A stretch of DNA of 54,400 nt from Tissierellia bacterium (GTDB lineage Bacteria > Bacillota > Clostridia > Tissierellales > Peptoniphilaceae), in the NCBI GenBank assembly GCA_030529425.1, contig JAUMWX010000008.1, positions 1 through 54,400 on the forward strand. The letters run 5' to 3'. Below, in pieces: positions 43,918 to 53,061 of this stretch. The notes beneath the pieces are model-generated. The model was given only the letters and a program-made list of their open reading frames with translations, did not search any database and was not told where the DNA came from. Position 1 is the stretch's first letter. Every line of letters starts with the position of its first letter. The translations under genes and the position numbers were made by a program.

Positions 43918-44421
43918 CTATAAGAAGTATCTTTTTTTCTTTTTCGCATTAATTCTAAAAAATAATACATAAATAACTGTATAGAATATAAATCCAACAA
44001 GCATTTCTGTAAAAATCGGACCGAGTAAATAATCAATTAATCTAGCGGTTTCAAAATATCCCATTGATATCATTCTCAATGTATTTGTAAAAATATAATT
44101 TAAAAATACGGATATAATCAAAATCAACAATCCAAGTTTATATGACATTCCGCCCAATCTGCTTCTCTTAAAAGAATAATAACTTATAAGGTAATAACTA
44201 AGTGCATAAATCCCTATTGTAGGAAAAAAACTCACTTCCTTAAAAAGTCCGATTAATATTGCATAATATGTTATACTGTCCGTTTTGGAGTTCATCGATA
44301 GAATAATTATCATGGGAATAGAAATCGCAAGCGTTGCGCCATATATGCTATATCTTGACAACAAAACCAAATCTATGATGATATTAGCTATAAATAGCAA
44401 TACTATTTTTATTTTACTCAT
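43918..44421 (-). CDS. mreD: Rod shape-determining protein MreD
   Basis: An integral membrane scaffold of the elongation machinery. The 167 residues have about five hydrophobic helices and a short basic C-terminus, the normal MreD size. Sequence conservation in this family is low, so the call rests on topology and on its place between mreC (8-base overlap) and PBP2 (8-base gap). Confidence 0.88.
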   Translation of the reverse strand: MSKIKIVLLFIANIIIDLVLLSRYSIYGATLAISIPMIIILSMNSKTDSITYYAILIGLFKEVSFFPTIGIYALSYYLISYYSFKRSRLGGMSYKLGLLILIISVFLNYIFTNTLRMISMGYFETARLIDYLLGPIFTEMLVGFIFYTVIYVLFFRINAKKKKRYFL

Positions 44422-45277
44422 TTTCTACCTCTGTTTTTATCGATTCCGTATTACTTATTATGAAAACATTGTATATCTTTTTGAAATCTACCGGACTTTT
44501 TACTTTTATTAATGTTCTAATTTTGTCATTTGATTCTTTTACTTCCGATATTTGACCTATATATATCCCTGATTGATAAACTCCGCCTATACCTGAAGTA
44601 TATATTGCATCATTTTTCTCAACCTTTATGCTGTTGTCAAACATATACCCACCAAGCTCTTCACCTATTCTGTCATCGATAATCCCGAAGGCTCTGCTCT
44701 TGGAATGTGTAAATGTAAAGTTGAACTTATTATCCAATATTGTAGATACTCTTGAACTGTTAAAGTTTACCTCTTCAACCCTTCCAACTAAAGAGCCTAC
44801 TATGTTTTCAGACTTCAAGCTATAGTCACTCATAACCAAGTCCCCAACTTTTACTCCGTCGTTGCTTCCCTTGTTAACGGTAAACTTGCTGAAAAAGCTG
44901 TCATTTTCCATATTGATAACTTTAGCTTTCAGTGTTTTTATTTTTTTTGAAAACTCCAACTCTCTTTTAAGTGCTTCGGAATTGTTTACAATATCATTTA
45001 ATCTCATATTTTCTTCTTGCAGTTTTTGATTTTGCAATGTAAGAGATTCCAATTTCTCCCTATTAGGTTTGGAGCCGATTGTATAATCTATTAATCCTCT
45101 TATCTCATTATTGATAAAAGAGGAAACTTCATAAATGGGTTTTGTTATAAATGACAAAACATTTGATGACACTTTGGAGATAATCGGATTAATTATAGTT
45201 AATCCGATCAGTCCTACCAAAATTAATATTTTAATGTAATGCTTCTTATTGCTCTCTTTTTTTCTGTAATAAATCAT
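44414..45277 (-). CDS. mreC: Rod shape-determining protein MreC
   Basis: An extracytoplasmic partner of MreB and PBP2. The 287 residues consist of a short basic cytoplasmic tail, one membrane helix (IKILILVGLIGLTIINPII), a coiled coil at about 75-110 (LESLTLQNQKLQEENMRL) and the double beta-barrel with VNKGSNDGVKVGDLVM and IYTSGIGGVYQSGIYIGQI. It overlaps mreB by 4 bases and mreD by 8. Confidence 0.95.
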   Translation of the reverse strand: MIYYRKKESNKKHYIKILILVGLIGLTIINPIISKVSSNVLSFITKPIYEVSSFINNEIRGLIDYTIGSKPNREKLESLTLQNQKLQEENMRLNDIVNNSEALKRELEFSKKIKTLKAKVINMENDSFFSKFTVNKGSNDGVKVGDLVMSDYSLKSENIVGSLVGRVEEVNFNSSRVSTILDNKFNFTFTHSKSRAFGIIDDRIGEELGGYMFDNSIKVEKNDAIYTSGIGGVYQSGIYIGQISEVKESNDKIRTLIKVKSPVDFKKIYNVFIISNTESIKTEVENE

Positions 45278-46293
45278 CTCATTTTCCCAATAATTTTATA
45301 CTTATCCAAATTTTCAATCATCTTGCCGGCTCCCTTTACCGTATCTTCAAAAGGTCTTGCGGAAACTTCAACTCTTATGCCGATTTCTTGCTCAATCAAT
45401 TGAGGCAATCCCCTTAAAAGACTTCCTCCCCCAGTGATGTAAATTCCGTTTCTCATTATATCTCTTGCCAAATCCGGCGGATTCTTTTCCAAGATAAATC
45501 TTAAATTATCTATTATTTCAAATACATATTCTCCGATAGCTTCTTCAACATCCGATGCAAAAATGTCTATATTTACGGGCATTGCACTCATGACATCCCT
45601 TCCGCTTATCTCCATACAATCATTTTGGTCAATCCTTCCCACATTACCTATGACCAACTTTATCTCCTCTGCCGTTTTTTCTCCTATAATTAATGAATAC
45701 TTTTCATATATATGATCCATTATTTTTTTGTTGAAGAAATCGCCGCCATACTTTAATGTTTTGGAGGAAACTATTCCATTAAGGCTTACTATGGACATTT
45801 CAGTGCTTCCGGCCCCTAAATTCAAAACGATGTGTCCGTTAGGTTTGTCTACACTCATTCCGGCTCCGATAGCAGCTGCAAGTGTCGATTCAACAATATA
45901 AACCTCTCTCACTCCCGATTGAATACACGCATCTTCAATCGCCCTTATTTCAACATCCGTAATTCCTGACTGTGCCGTTATTATCGCTCTGGGAGGAAAC
46001 AATGAAACTCCGGGCTGGGCTGCATTCAAACAGTGATCTATCAGTATCTTGGTAATATCAAAGTCGGATATAGCTCCATTTTCTAATGGCTTGATTACAA
46101 CAATATTTTCCGGTGTTTTACCAAGCATGTCATACGCTTCTTCTCCAAAGCCTATTACCTGACCGGTTGTCATATCAATTGCAACTAATGAAGGTTCATT
46201 TAAGACAATCCCTTTATTCGCTTTGTATACTAATGTATTTGCCGTCCCTAAATCTATTGCAATGTCATTTGCAACCAATCTAAAATATTTCAT
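45274..46293 (-). CDS. mreB: Rod shape-determining protein MreB (divergent ATP site)
   Basis: A bacterial actin homologue that guides wall synthesis. The 339 residues align along the whole family: DIAIDLGTANTLVY (phosphate 1), PLENGAISDFDIT, and the C-terminal ITGGGSLLRGL. Two motifs differ from the usual consensus. The phosphate-2 loop reads NLGAGSTEM (158-166) instead of DIGGGTTD-like, and the catalytic-region helix reads VESTLAAAIG (134-143) instead of IEEPMAAAIG. It may hydrolyse ATP poorly, or be one of several paralogues. It overlaps radC and mreC by 4 bases each. Confidence 0.94.
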   Translation of the reverse strand: MKYFRLVANDIAIDLGTANTLVYKANKGIVLNEPSLVAIDMTTGQVIGFGEEAYDMLGKTPENIVVIKPLENGAISDFDITKILIDHCLNAAQPGVSLFPPRAIITAQSGITDVEIRAIEDACIQSGVREVYIVESTLAAAIGAGMSVDKPNGHIVLNLGAGSTEMSIVSLNGIVSSKTLKYGGDFFNKKIMDHIYEKYSLIIGEKTAEEIKLVIGNVGRIDQNDCMEISGRDVMSAMPVNIDIFASDVEEAIGEYVFEIIDNLRFILEKNPPDLARDIMRNGIYITGGGSLLRGLPQLIEQEIGIRVEVSARPFEDTVKGAGKMIENLDKYKIIGKMR

Positions 46294-46988
46294 ATAAAAC
46301 CTCTAACCAAATTCTTTTCTCTTAAACTTATATATCTGTTACTTCCTACAATAACATGATCAACAACATTAATTCCGACGAGTTTTCCCGCTTCTATTAA
46401 TCTATTTGTTACATCCAAGTCTTCATTACTTGGACTTGGATCTCCGCTTGGATGATTGTGTGCCAATATTATGGAATTGGCATTTCTGTTTATAGCTTGT
46501 CTAAAAACATCTCTTGGATGAACGATTGACTTGTTAATCGTCCCTATCGAAATCGACTCTACGGAAATCGGCTTATTTTTGGTATCTAATAATATAATTA
46601 AAAACTCCTCCTTGAGAGAGTCTCTATAATATTTATACAAATATTCAGCAACGGTTTCGGGATTATTTAAAGAAATCTTGTCAAAACTGTCCATTTTTCC
46701 CAACCTCTTTCCCAATTCAAGCCCCGCTTTTATTCTTGTTGCCTTTGTTAATGCAATTCCGTTAAAGCTCATCAAGTTTTCAACAGTCATATACAATAAA
46801 AACTTGTCTTTGGAATCTCCGTTAAGTATGTCCGATGCCAAATCAATCGCATTTCGCCCCTTAGTTCCGCTACCTATTAAAATAGCCAAAAGTTCAACAT
46901 TTGAAAGGCTGTCAACTCCATAATTCAGAAGTTTTTCCATAGGTCTGTTATCTTGATGTATTTCTTTAATTGTAAAATATTCTTTCAT
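46290..46988 (-). CDS. radC: RadC family JAB/MPN-domain protein
   Basis: A 232-residue protein with an N-terminal helix-hairpin-helix-like part (residues 15-90) and the metalloprotease-like JAB domain with HNHPSGDPSPSNEDLDVT, which keeps the HxH and distal Asp zinc ligands. The historical link to DNA repair is not well supported, and its substrate is unknown. It is commonly found directly upstream of mreB in Firmicutes, as here (4-base overlap). It lies 8 bases after the Gx transporter gene. Confidence 0.96.
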   Translation of the reverse strand: MKEYFTIKEIHQDNRPMEKLLNYGVDSLSNVELLAILIGSGTKGRNAIDLASDILNGDSKDKFLLYMTVENLMSFNGIALTKATRIKAGLELGKRLGKMDSFDKISLNNPETVAEYLYKYYRDSLKEEFLIILLDTKNKPISVESISIGTINKSIVHPRDVFRQAINRNANSIILAHNHPSGDPSPSNEDLDVTNRLIEAGKLVGINVVDHVIVGSNRYISLREKNLVRGFI

Positions 46989-46996
46989 ATATCTCC

Positions 46997-47506
46997 TTAG
47001 GTAACAATATTTAGCTTTCTTAAATGTAAAGCTACGTTATGAGCACCTAATCCGACAAAATATCCAGTTATCGTTCCTACAATTGTCAAAAAAGGCAAGT
47101 ATGTGTAAAGTAAAATCGAACCCAATAAATAGGTAGCAACCGTCAACTGTGCAAAATTGTGCATAACGCCACCTATTATACTCACCCCTAATACACTGAA
47201 AATACCCGATAAGTATTTATAAACTATCCCCATTGAAATAGTTGCCAAAATCGCTCCCGCCAAACTGTAGATGAATCTCGGACCAAAACCGATTATCAAC
47301 ATCAAAAGAACAGATTTAAGTATAGCTACAAAAAAAGCTCTCTTAAACCCAAAAATAATTAATGTCACCATTATTATCATGTTTGATAATCCCAGTTTAA
47401 ATCCCGGAACAACAAAAGGCAACGGTATAAATGTTTCTATCAAAGAAACTGCTAATGCCATAGAAACCAATAATGAGGTATAAACCAAATTTCTTAAATT
47501 ATTCAT
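46997..47506 (-). CDS. Gx transporter family membrane protein (formerly heptaprenyl diphosphate synthase component I)
   Basis: An integral membrane protein of about 169 residues with five or six helices, resembling ECF-type substrate-binding subunits. The GFKLGLSNMIIMVTLIIFG and GGVMHNFAQLTVATYLLG stretches are characteristic. The ATG at 47506 has no convincing ribosome binding site but lies 4 bases after the upstream stop, so translation is probably coupled. A TTG at 47521 is an alternative. The NusG-II/Gx pair recurs in Firmicutes near redox and FMN-related genes; the transported substrate is not established. Confidence 0.85.
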   Translation of the reverse strand: MNNLRNLVYTSLLVSMALAVSLIETFIPLPFVVPGFKLGLSNMIIMVTLIIFGFKRAFFVAILKSVLLMLIIGFGPRFIYSLAGAILATISMGIVYKYLSGIFSVLGVSIIGGVMHNFAQLTVATYLLGSILLYTYLPFLTIVGTITGYFVGLGAHNVALHLRKLNIVT

Positions 47507-47510
47507 AACT

Positions 47511-47912
47511 TTAATAAGCAAAATTATCTATTTTTTCTTTTTCGTCAGCTCTAGACTTTATCTCAATTATCAGACGATTTGGTAGGCAAACTATAGGCCA
47601 GCCGGGTTTGTCAATTTTCCCCTGCTTGACATCCAGTTTATCAGGACAATCCGCCTCAATAACCCACACGGAATGATCTCCTATCTCTATGACATTCCTT
47701 CCGAATTCAGTCTTTATCTCATAAGTTTTTCCAATCATATCGTCAGTAAAATCAATAGTCTTTATCTCTTCTCCGTTGACTTGTATGCTGATGTACATAT
47801 CGGATCCACCGGTTCGATTTGTAGCAATTTTATATGCAAAAATCAAGCTAACTACAATCAATAAAACAATTAATACTTTATCTCCTATCGTAGTTTTCAA
47901 TCTTATCTCCAT
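47511..47912 (-). CDS. NusG domain II-containing exported protein
   Basis: A 133-residue protein with one N-terminal membrane helix (VLIVLLIVVSLIFAYKIA) and an extracytoplasmic NusG-II-type beta domain. The family pattern ADCPDKLDVKQGKI, PGWPIVCLPNRLIIEI with two conserved cysteines is present. It pairs with the Gx transporter downstream. The start is ambiguous. ATG at 47912 has no binding site and would make an essentially leaderless mRNA. A TTG at 47900 has GGAG 6 bases upstream and gives MKTTIGDKVLIV. Confidence 0.86.
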   Translation of the reverse strand: MEIRLKTTIGDKVLIVLLIVVSLIFAYKIATNRTGGSDMYISIQVNGEEIKTIDFTDDMIGKTYEIKTEFGRNVIEIGDHSVWVIEADCPDKLDVKQGKIDKPGWPIVCLPNRLIIEIKSRADEKEKIDNFAY

Positions 47913-47919
47913 TTTTAGA

Positions 47920-47948
47920 ATTTTATCATTAATATTTTTTTATATCAA
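47920..47948 (-). promoter_or_regulatory. Predicted promoter of the NusG-II/Gx/radC/mre run
   Basis: On the minus strand, -35 TTGATA (47943-47948), 17 bases, and -10 TAAAAT (47920-47925). The start point would be near 47913, one base before the ATG at 47912. Confidence 0.55.
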
Positions 47949-47951
47949 ATT

Positions 47952-48956
47952 TTAATTAACAGAACTCAAACTCATATCGCCCTGTCTTATAATTCCACGC
48001 TTCCTCATAATTGATGCGCATATATACGAAATTATCGCCGGGAAAAGAAAGTGTAATAGCAAAATTGAAATTAAAGAATTTTTTCCCATCACCGAATAAG
48101 TGGAAATCTGTCCCACCAAACCGCTCGTACCCATTCCTGAACCGATGGCATTAGACTCCATCTTGAAAATTAAAGTGGAAACGGGTCCTAAAATTATAGA
48201 ACTTATAATTGCAGGAAGCATTATAACAGGTTTTTTTACTATGTTGGAAATTTGAATCATACTTGTACCCAATCCTTGAGAGAACAAGCCTCCAAGTTTA
48301 TTATCTCTGTATGAAGCCACCGCAAAGCCTATCATATGGCTCGCTCCTCCGACAACCGCAGCACCTGCCGCCAGTCCCGATAAATTAAGGGATATACCTA
48401 TCGCCGCGGAACTTATCGGCATTGTAAGGGCAATTCCCATAATGCATGACACCAAAATTCCCATTATAAACGGTTGTTGATGTGTTGCAAAATTAATTAC
48501 CTCTCCAATATAATTCATAAATCTCGCAATTACAGGACTACAATAATATCCGGTAAATCCCCCTGCCGTTATTACAATTGCGGGGATTAAAATTATATCT
48601 ATCTTAGTCTTTCCGAAAATTCTCTTGCCCAGTTCAGCCGAAATCAGTGAAGATACAAATGCTCCCACAGGCTCTCCGATACTCAGTAGTGTTTTTCCGT
48701 CAACTTCATTTACCGCTCCACCGCCAATTGCTCCCGCTATCATAGACGCAAATATTACAAGCCCGGGAGCACCCAAACTGTATGCAACTCCGGCTCCTAT
48801 TGCCGGTGCCATAAGTTTTTGAGCCATTCCTCCAAAAGAAACTATCAAGTCAACTTTTATGAGAATTCCCAACTGTTTTAAAATCAAACCTATAATCAAC
48901 GATGAAAACAATCCCAACGCCATTCCATTTAAAACTTTAATAATGTACTTTTTCAT
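47952..48956 (-). CDS. PTS transporter subunit IIC-like membrane protein (PTS_EIIC_2 family)
   Basis: A polytopic membrane protein of about 334 residues, with many glycine-rich helices (APAIGAGVAYSLGAPGLVIF, GGASHMIGFAVASYRDNKLG, MGTSGLVGQISTYSVMG) typical of the EIIC_2 family. No EIIA or EIIB domain is fused or adjacent, so the sugar, and even PTS dependence, are unknown. The ATG at 48956 follows TTGGAG. An upstream in-frame TTG adds seven residues. An extended -10 promoter precedes it. Confidence 0.82.
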   Translation of the reverse strand: MKKYIIKVLNGMALGLFSSLIIGLILKQLGILIKVDLIVSFGGMAQKLMAPAIGAGVAYSLGAPGLVIFASMIAGAIGGGAVNEVDGKTLLSIGEPVGAFVSSLISAELGKRIFGKTKIDIILIPAIVITAGGFTGYYCSPVIARFMNYIGEVINFATHQQPFIMGILVSCIMGIALTMPISSAAIGISLNLSGLAAGAAVVGGASHMIGFAVASYRDNKLGGLFSQGLGTSMIQISNIVKKPVIMLPAIISSIILGPVSTLIFKMESNAIGSGMGTSGLVGQISTYSVMGKNSLISILLLHFLFPAIISYICASIMRKRGIIRQGDMSLSSVN

Positions 48957-48988
48957 TTTCAACTCCAATTGAACCAAATCATATATAA

Positions 48989-48997
48989 ATTATAGCA
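48989..48997 (-). promoter_or_regulatory. Extended -10 promoter of the EIIC-like gene
   Basis: On the minus strand, TG, C, TATAAT (hexamer 48989-48994). No good -35 is present, which fits an extended -10 promoter. Confidence 0.55.
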
Positions 48998-49029
48998 TAT
49001 AAACTTTCTCTTTTTAGATAATAAAAATA

Positions 49030-49058
49030 AAAAGTTTCTCTATTTTTGAGAAACTTTT
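49030..49058 (-). terminator. Terminator of the K+/H+ antiporter gene
   Basis: An 11-bp inverted repeat AAAAGTTTCTC / GAGAAACTTTT (49030-49040, 49048-49058), followed on the minus strand by T-rich sequence. The antiporter stop lies within the hairpin. Confidence 0.85.
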
Positions 49059-50650
49059 ATTTTACTGATCAATACCAAATCATCTTTTTTAACTACCAGA
49101 CCTCCATGAGGAATCAAGGTTTGCTCGCCTCTTTGTATTAAAATCAACTTTTTGTTTACATCAAGATCTATTTCAGATATTTTTTTGTCTTCCCACTGAT
49201 GTCCTTCGTCTATAGTCGTCTGATTAATTTTCAAGGTATCTTCATGATTATCATATTCCCTACCGCTTAAAATCAAATCATCTCCCTCGTTGATTATCAA
49301 TTCCCCGTCGGGAAGCAAATTGCTTTCATTTCTGCTGACCAATATTATTCTCAGATCATCAGGCAACATCAGTTCTCTGATCTTTTTATTCTTCCAAGGA
49401 CTCATTGAATTAACTTTAGACTCAACAAAATTGACTTTTTTGTCTTCCACATAATCATTGAATGTTTTTAAAATATTCCCACCCTTTTCAATCATGTCGG
49501 TAAGTTCAGAAACTTTCGGTAAAAATGTTCCCTGAATTACTAAAGAAAAAATCACCACAACCGCAATGATATGATATATATTGTTTTCCAATCCGACTCC
49601 AAAATTAACCGCACTCATAGCAAAAACAATTGAGGCAGCTCCACGAATTCCTGCAAAGGAAACAAGAAAATTTCTTTTATAATTTTTAATGTTGCCGAAA
49701 ATTGAAATTACCGAAACAGGTCTGGCAACAAATGTTAAAAACAGCATAATCACCAATCCCGTCATCGTGTGATTTATCAACTCTTTTGGAGATATTAATA
49801 AACCTAAGATAAAAAACAGCATAAGTTGCATCAGGGATGTTATTCCGTCAAAAAAATGTACCATTTTAGACTTTGAATCAAATTCAAACGCTCCGACTCT
49901 TACCCCTACAATATATGTGGACAAATATCCGTTTCCTCCCAAGCTGTTGGATAATGCGAATGATAATAAGGCTATTGATATAAACACGATTTGATTTATT
50001 TCACTTTTGTTCTCTTCTATTTTCATAAAAGCATATATAAAAACCTGAGATAAAAATAATGCCACTAAAATAGCTATTACAACCTGAGCTATTAAAAATA
50101 AAAACGCATTTGAAAGTGAAAAACCGCCCTTCAAATTAAGCAGTGCAATCAATGTGCAAATATAAGCAAACGGGTCATTGCTTCCGGACTCAATTTCTAA
50201 AAGGGAGTCCGTGTTATTTTTTAAAGATAAATTTTTATTCCTAAGTATTGTAAATACAGATGCGGCATCCGTTGATCCCAATATCCCCGAAATTAAAAAA
50301 GCTTCTTTAAAATTTATTTTTAAAATAAAATGTATGAGAAATGTAAGTGTGAATATAGTTATAAAAACTCCGATGGAAGCCAAAGAAAAAGCCTTCTTTA
50401 TAACTTTTTTGGCAATTTTGGTATTGGTTCCGAATCCCCCGTAAAACATTATAAATATCAAAGCAATAGTAGAAAATTCCTCAATTATTCTCAAATCGGG
50501 TACAGAATTATTAACAGATTGAATATTTCCAAATATTACGCCCATAAGTAAAAATAATAAGAGTGTAGGAACTCCAAGCTTCTTGCTGATTTTTTCCATG
50601 AATAAGCTAAGTATAATAATAATTCCAATAATGATTAAATATTTTTCCAT
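49040..50650 (-). CDS. Potassium/proton antiporter, NhaP2/CvrA-like, with TrkA-C domains
   Basis: A 536-residue cation:proton antiporter. About 12-13 membrane helices fill residues 1-385. The ion-site region is seen as GSTDAASVFTILR and EIESGSNDPFAY. The cytoplasmic tail (about 410-536) carries two RCK_C-like segments, LPDDLRIILVSRNES with GDDLILSG, and LDVNKKLILIQRGEQ with KDDLVLIS. These usually bind nucleotides or ions to gate transport. It would control cell potassium and pH. GGGAGGGAG precedes the ATG. It is monocistronic. The promoter in the AT-rich 227-base gap (50651-50877) is not clear. Confidence 0.92.
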   Translation of the reverse strand: MEKYLIIIGIIIILSLFMEKISKKLGVPTLLLFLLMGVIFGNIQSVNNSVPDLRIIEEFSTIALIFIMFYGGFGTNTKIAKKVIKKAFSLASIGVFITIFTLTFLIHFILKINFKEAFLISGILGSTDAASVFTILRNKNLSLKNNTDSLLEIESGSNDPFAYICTLIALLNLKGGFSLSNAFLFLIAQVVIAILVALFLSQVFIYAFMKIEENKSEINQIVFISIALLSFALSNSLGGNGYLSTYIVGVRVGAFEFDSKSKMVHFFDGITSLMQLMLFFILGLLISPKELINHTMTGLVIMLFLTFVARPVSVISIFGNIKNYKRNFLVSFAGIRGAASIVFAMSAVNFGVGLENNIYHIIAVVVIFSLVIQGTFLPKVSELTDMIEKGGNILKTFNDYVEDKKVNFVESKVNSMSPWKNKKIRELMLPDDLRIILVSRNESNLLPDGELIINEGDDLILSGREYDNHEDTLKINQTTIDEGHQWEDKKISEIDLDVNKKLILIQRGEQTLIPHGGLVVKKDDLVLISKIKVSQK

Positions 50651-50769
50651 ACTCCCTCCCCTGTATATTTTACACTAAAATCAAAATAATGATAAACTCT
50701 TCCTTTATACAACTAATTAGATTAAATCTGATGAAAATAAAAATTTCACATCAATAATTATATAGAAAA

Positions 50770-50811
50770 ACGGTTCCGATGATACAGAAAATTTATCATA
50801 AACGGAACCAT
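50770..50811 (-). terminator. Terminator of the deoD-ABC exporter operon
   Basis: GGTTCCG / CGGAACC (50772-50778, 50803-50809) with inner GATGATA/TATCAT pairing. On the minus strand it is followed by GTTTTTC. It lies about 70 bases after the permease gene. The rest of the gap is AT-rich and shows no gene. Confidence 0.75.
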
Positions 50812-50877
50812 TTATATATTTATAATAAGTTATCTCAAATCAATATCGAATTGAGCCGGATTGCAAAATATCTTTGC

Positions 50878-52146
50878 CTAATCATTGTTGGACATTCTCT
50901 TCAGCAATGTCCTTATACTCATTTTATTTCCATAGTTCAATGTTCCCAATCTATATATCTTAATAGAAAGTATAGCAATCAAAATCGTTGAAACAATCAG
51001 TATTAAAATACTAATCAAAAGCTCCATCACAGGCACATCACTAATAACAAATCTTGTAAACATCGCCAAAGGAGATGTGAACGGTATAAATGAAAGTACA
51101 TACATCAAGTTTCCGGTAGGATTTGAAATATTGAACATTGTTCCCATAAAAGAAATTACTATTAAAAGAGTGACGGGAGTAATCGCAGATTGAATCTCTT
51201 CAACCTTGGAAACCAAAGATGAAAGTGCCGCAAACAACAGATAATACAGTGTAGTACCAATTATCGAAAATACTAAAAATATTATCACATCCAAAGTCCC
51301 AATTCCCTTCATTGCACCGACTAAAATTGTAAGTATAGATTTTGAAAGCATGGAGTTTACATAAATTCCCAAAGCTATCGCCAAAAACATTAAAATTATT
51401 TGCAAAAAGCTCAAAAAAACTCCACTAAAAACTTTTCCCAACAATAAGTATTTTGCTTTTACATTAGTAATTAATAACTCCATTGTCCTACTTTCTTTCT
51501 CTCTACATGTAGATAAAGAAATTGAGTTTCCAAAGAAAATAACTAAAAAATAAATAGCAAATATTCCTATATTTGCAAAAATCGTAGATGCAATAAGATT
51601 TTTCCCTAAAGATTGAAATTCCACATTAATTTCAATCTCATTAAGCTTCATCGCCCCCTCAGGTGTAATTCCCAATTCCTTGTATGTCTTTTCCATGTTG
51701 AAGTTTGTAAGTAAATACTCCAATTCCCTTATTTCTTTGAACAGGACATCCGACTTCTTTGAAAATGTAGAAATATCTTTAATTCCCTTTACACTCAAAG
51801 CAAAGCTGTACTTATCTTCTTGATAATCTTTTTCAAGTTCTTCCTCGGTTTTTACTTCTTTTATAATGTAATGGTTATTTATAAATGCGATAAGATCCTT
51901 ATCCGTTCCTTCAGCAAAAAATGCCAATACTTTCACTTTTTCAACATTCTCACTTTCGATTTTCGGATCAATTTTTTCACGCCGAGTTGAGGGTTCAATT
52001 CTTCCTTCGTCGAAATTTGAAATAATTGTTGGTATAAAAGTCAACAAAAATATAATTAAAAAAGTTAGCACCAAGGATATGATATAACTTTTTTGTTTGA
52101 ATTTTACCTTGTTTTCAAAATTAAATACCTTAAGAAAATCTCTCAT
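50878..52146 (-). CDS. ABC-2 type exporter permease (NatB-like)
   Basis: The membrane half of an exporter, 422 residues. One N-terminal helix (SYIISLVLTFLIIFLLTFIP), a roughly 150-residue extracytoplasmic loop, then five or six C-terminal helices. The coupling segment STCREKESRTMELLITNVKA is typical of the NatB/ABC2_membrane_3 group. It starts one base after the ATPase gene, forming a two-component exporter. Relatives export sodium, antibiotics or peptides; nothing here fixes the substrate. Confidence 0.9.
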   Translation of the reverse strand: MRDFLKVFNFENKVKFKQKSYIISLVLTFLIIFLLTFIPTIISNFDEGRIEPSTRREKIDPKIESENVEKVKVLAFFAEGTDKDLIAFINNHYIIKEVKTEEELEKDYQEDKYSFALSVKGIKDISTFSKKSDVLFKEIRELEYLLTNFNMEKTYKELGITPEGAMKLNEIEINVEFQSLGKNLIASTIFANIGIFAIYFLVIFFGNSISLSTCREKESRTMELLITNVKAKYLLLGKVFSGVFLSFLQIILMFLAIALGIYVNSMLSKSILTILVGAMKGIGTLDVIIFLVFSIIGTTLYYLLFAALSSLVSKVEEIQSAITPVTLLIVISFMGTMFNISNPTGNLMYVLSFIPFTSPLAMFTRFVISDVPVMELLISILILIVSTILIAILSIKIYRLGTLNYGNKMSIRTLLKRMSNND

Positions 52147-52147
52147 T

Positions 52148-53050
52148 TCAAGCCTCCTTATTTATTTCAATAAATATTTCTTCCAAGGTAGGCTTATAAA
52201 ACTCAAACTTTGTTATATTAATTTTATTCTCTATTAAACTTGAAAGAACTTGATTTGGATCAACAGAATCGTCAACCTTCACAATAAAACCAAGCTTAGA
52301 TTCGACTACTTCCTCAATTTTCGGATTGTTTTGCAATTCTTTATTAAGAGTTTCTCTGTTAACTGAATCAAAAAGATATTTATTTCTGCCCATTTCACTC
52401 TTTAATTCATCAAGATTTCTACTTGTGACTATTTCTCCATTTTTTATAAAAGTTACATCATCACAAATATTTTCCACATAGCTCATTTGATGACTTGAAA
52501 AAATAACTATTCTATCTTTGTCTATAAATTCTTTTATTATTTCTTTTAGCATCATTGAATTTACCGGATCCAATCCGCTGAAAGGTTCATCCAAAACCAA
52601 TATGTCGGGATCGTTTATAACGGCTTGTATAATCTGAACTTTTTGTTGATTTCCTTTAGATAAAATCTCGATATTTTTATTGGCAAAACTTCCTAAATTC
52701 ATCCTGTTCAACCAATTAAGCCCGCTTTCTTTAGCTTCTTTCGAATTCATTCCCTTGAGTTCTCCAAAATATGTAAGCTGATCTATAGCCGTTACTTTTT
52801 GGTACATTCCTCTTTCTTCCGGAAGATATCCGATTTTTATTTTTTTATGGTCAAGAATATTTCCTCCATATAAAAATTGTCCGCAATCAGGTTTAAAAAC
52901 ATCCATCAGAGCCCTGATAGTCGTGGTTTTTCCGGCACCGTTTTGCCCCAGAAACCCCATAGCTCTGCCGCTAACAACTTCAAAACTTACATCTTTTAAT
53001 ATTTTCTTTGCCGAAAATGATTTCTCAATATTTTTAAGTTCAAGTTTCAT
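52148..53050 (-). CDS. ABC transporter ATP-binding protein (NatA-like)
   Basis: A 300-residue ATPase driving the adjacent permease. Walker A GQNGAGKTT, Q-loop IGYLPEERGMY, signature LSKGNQQKVQ, Walker B ILVLDEPFSGLDP and H-loop IVIFSSHQM are all intact. The signature has N/Q in place of the usual G/Q-rich form (LSGGQ). The C-terminal 80 residues form the DUF4162-like domain of the NatA/YhaQ group. It follows deoD by 11 bases. Confidence 0.94.
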   Translation of the reverse strand: MKLELKNIEKSFSAKKILKDVSFEVVSGRAMGFLGQNGAGKTTTIRALMDVFKPDCGQFLYGGNILDHKKIKIGYLPEERGMYQKVTAIDQLTYFGELKGMNSKEAKESGLNWLNRMNLGSFANKNIEILSKGNQQKVQIIQAVINDPDILVLDEPFSGLDPVNSMMLKEIIKEFIDKDRIVIFSSHQMSYVENICDDVTFIKNGEIVTSRNLDELKSEMGRNKYLFDSVNRETLNKELQNNPKIEEVVESKLGFIVKVDDSVDPNQVLSSLIENKINITKFEFYKPTLEEIFIEINKEA

Positions 53051-53061
53051 TTCTCATCCTT

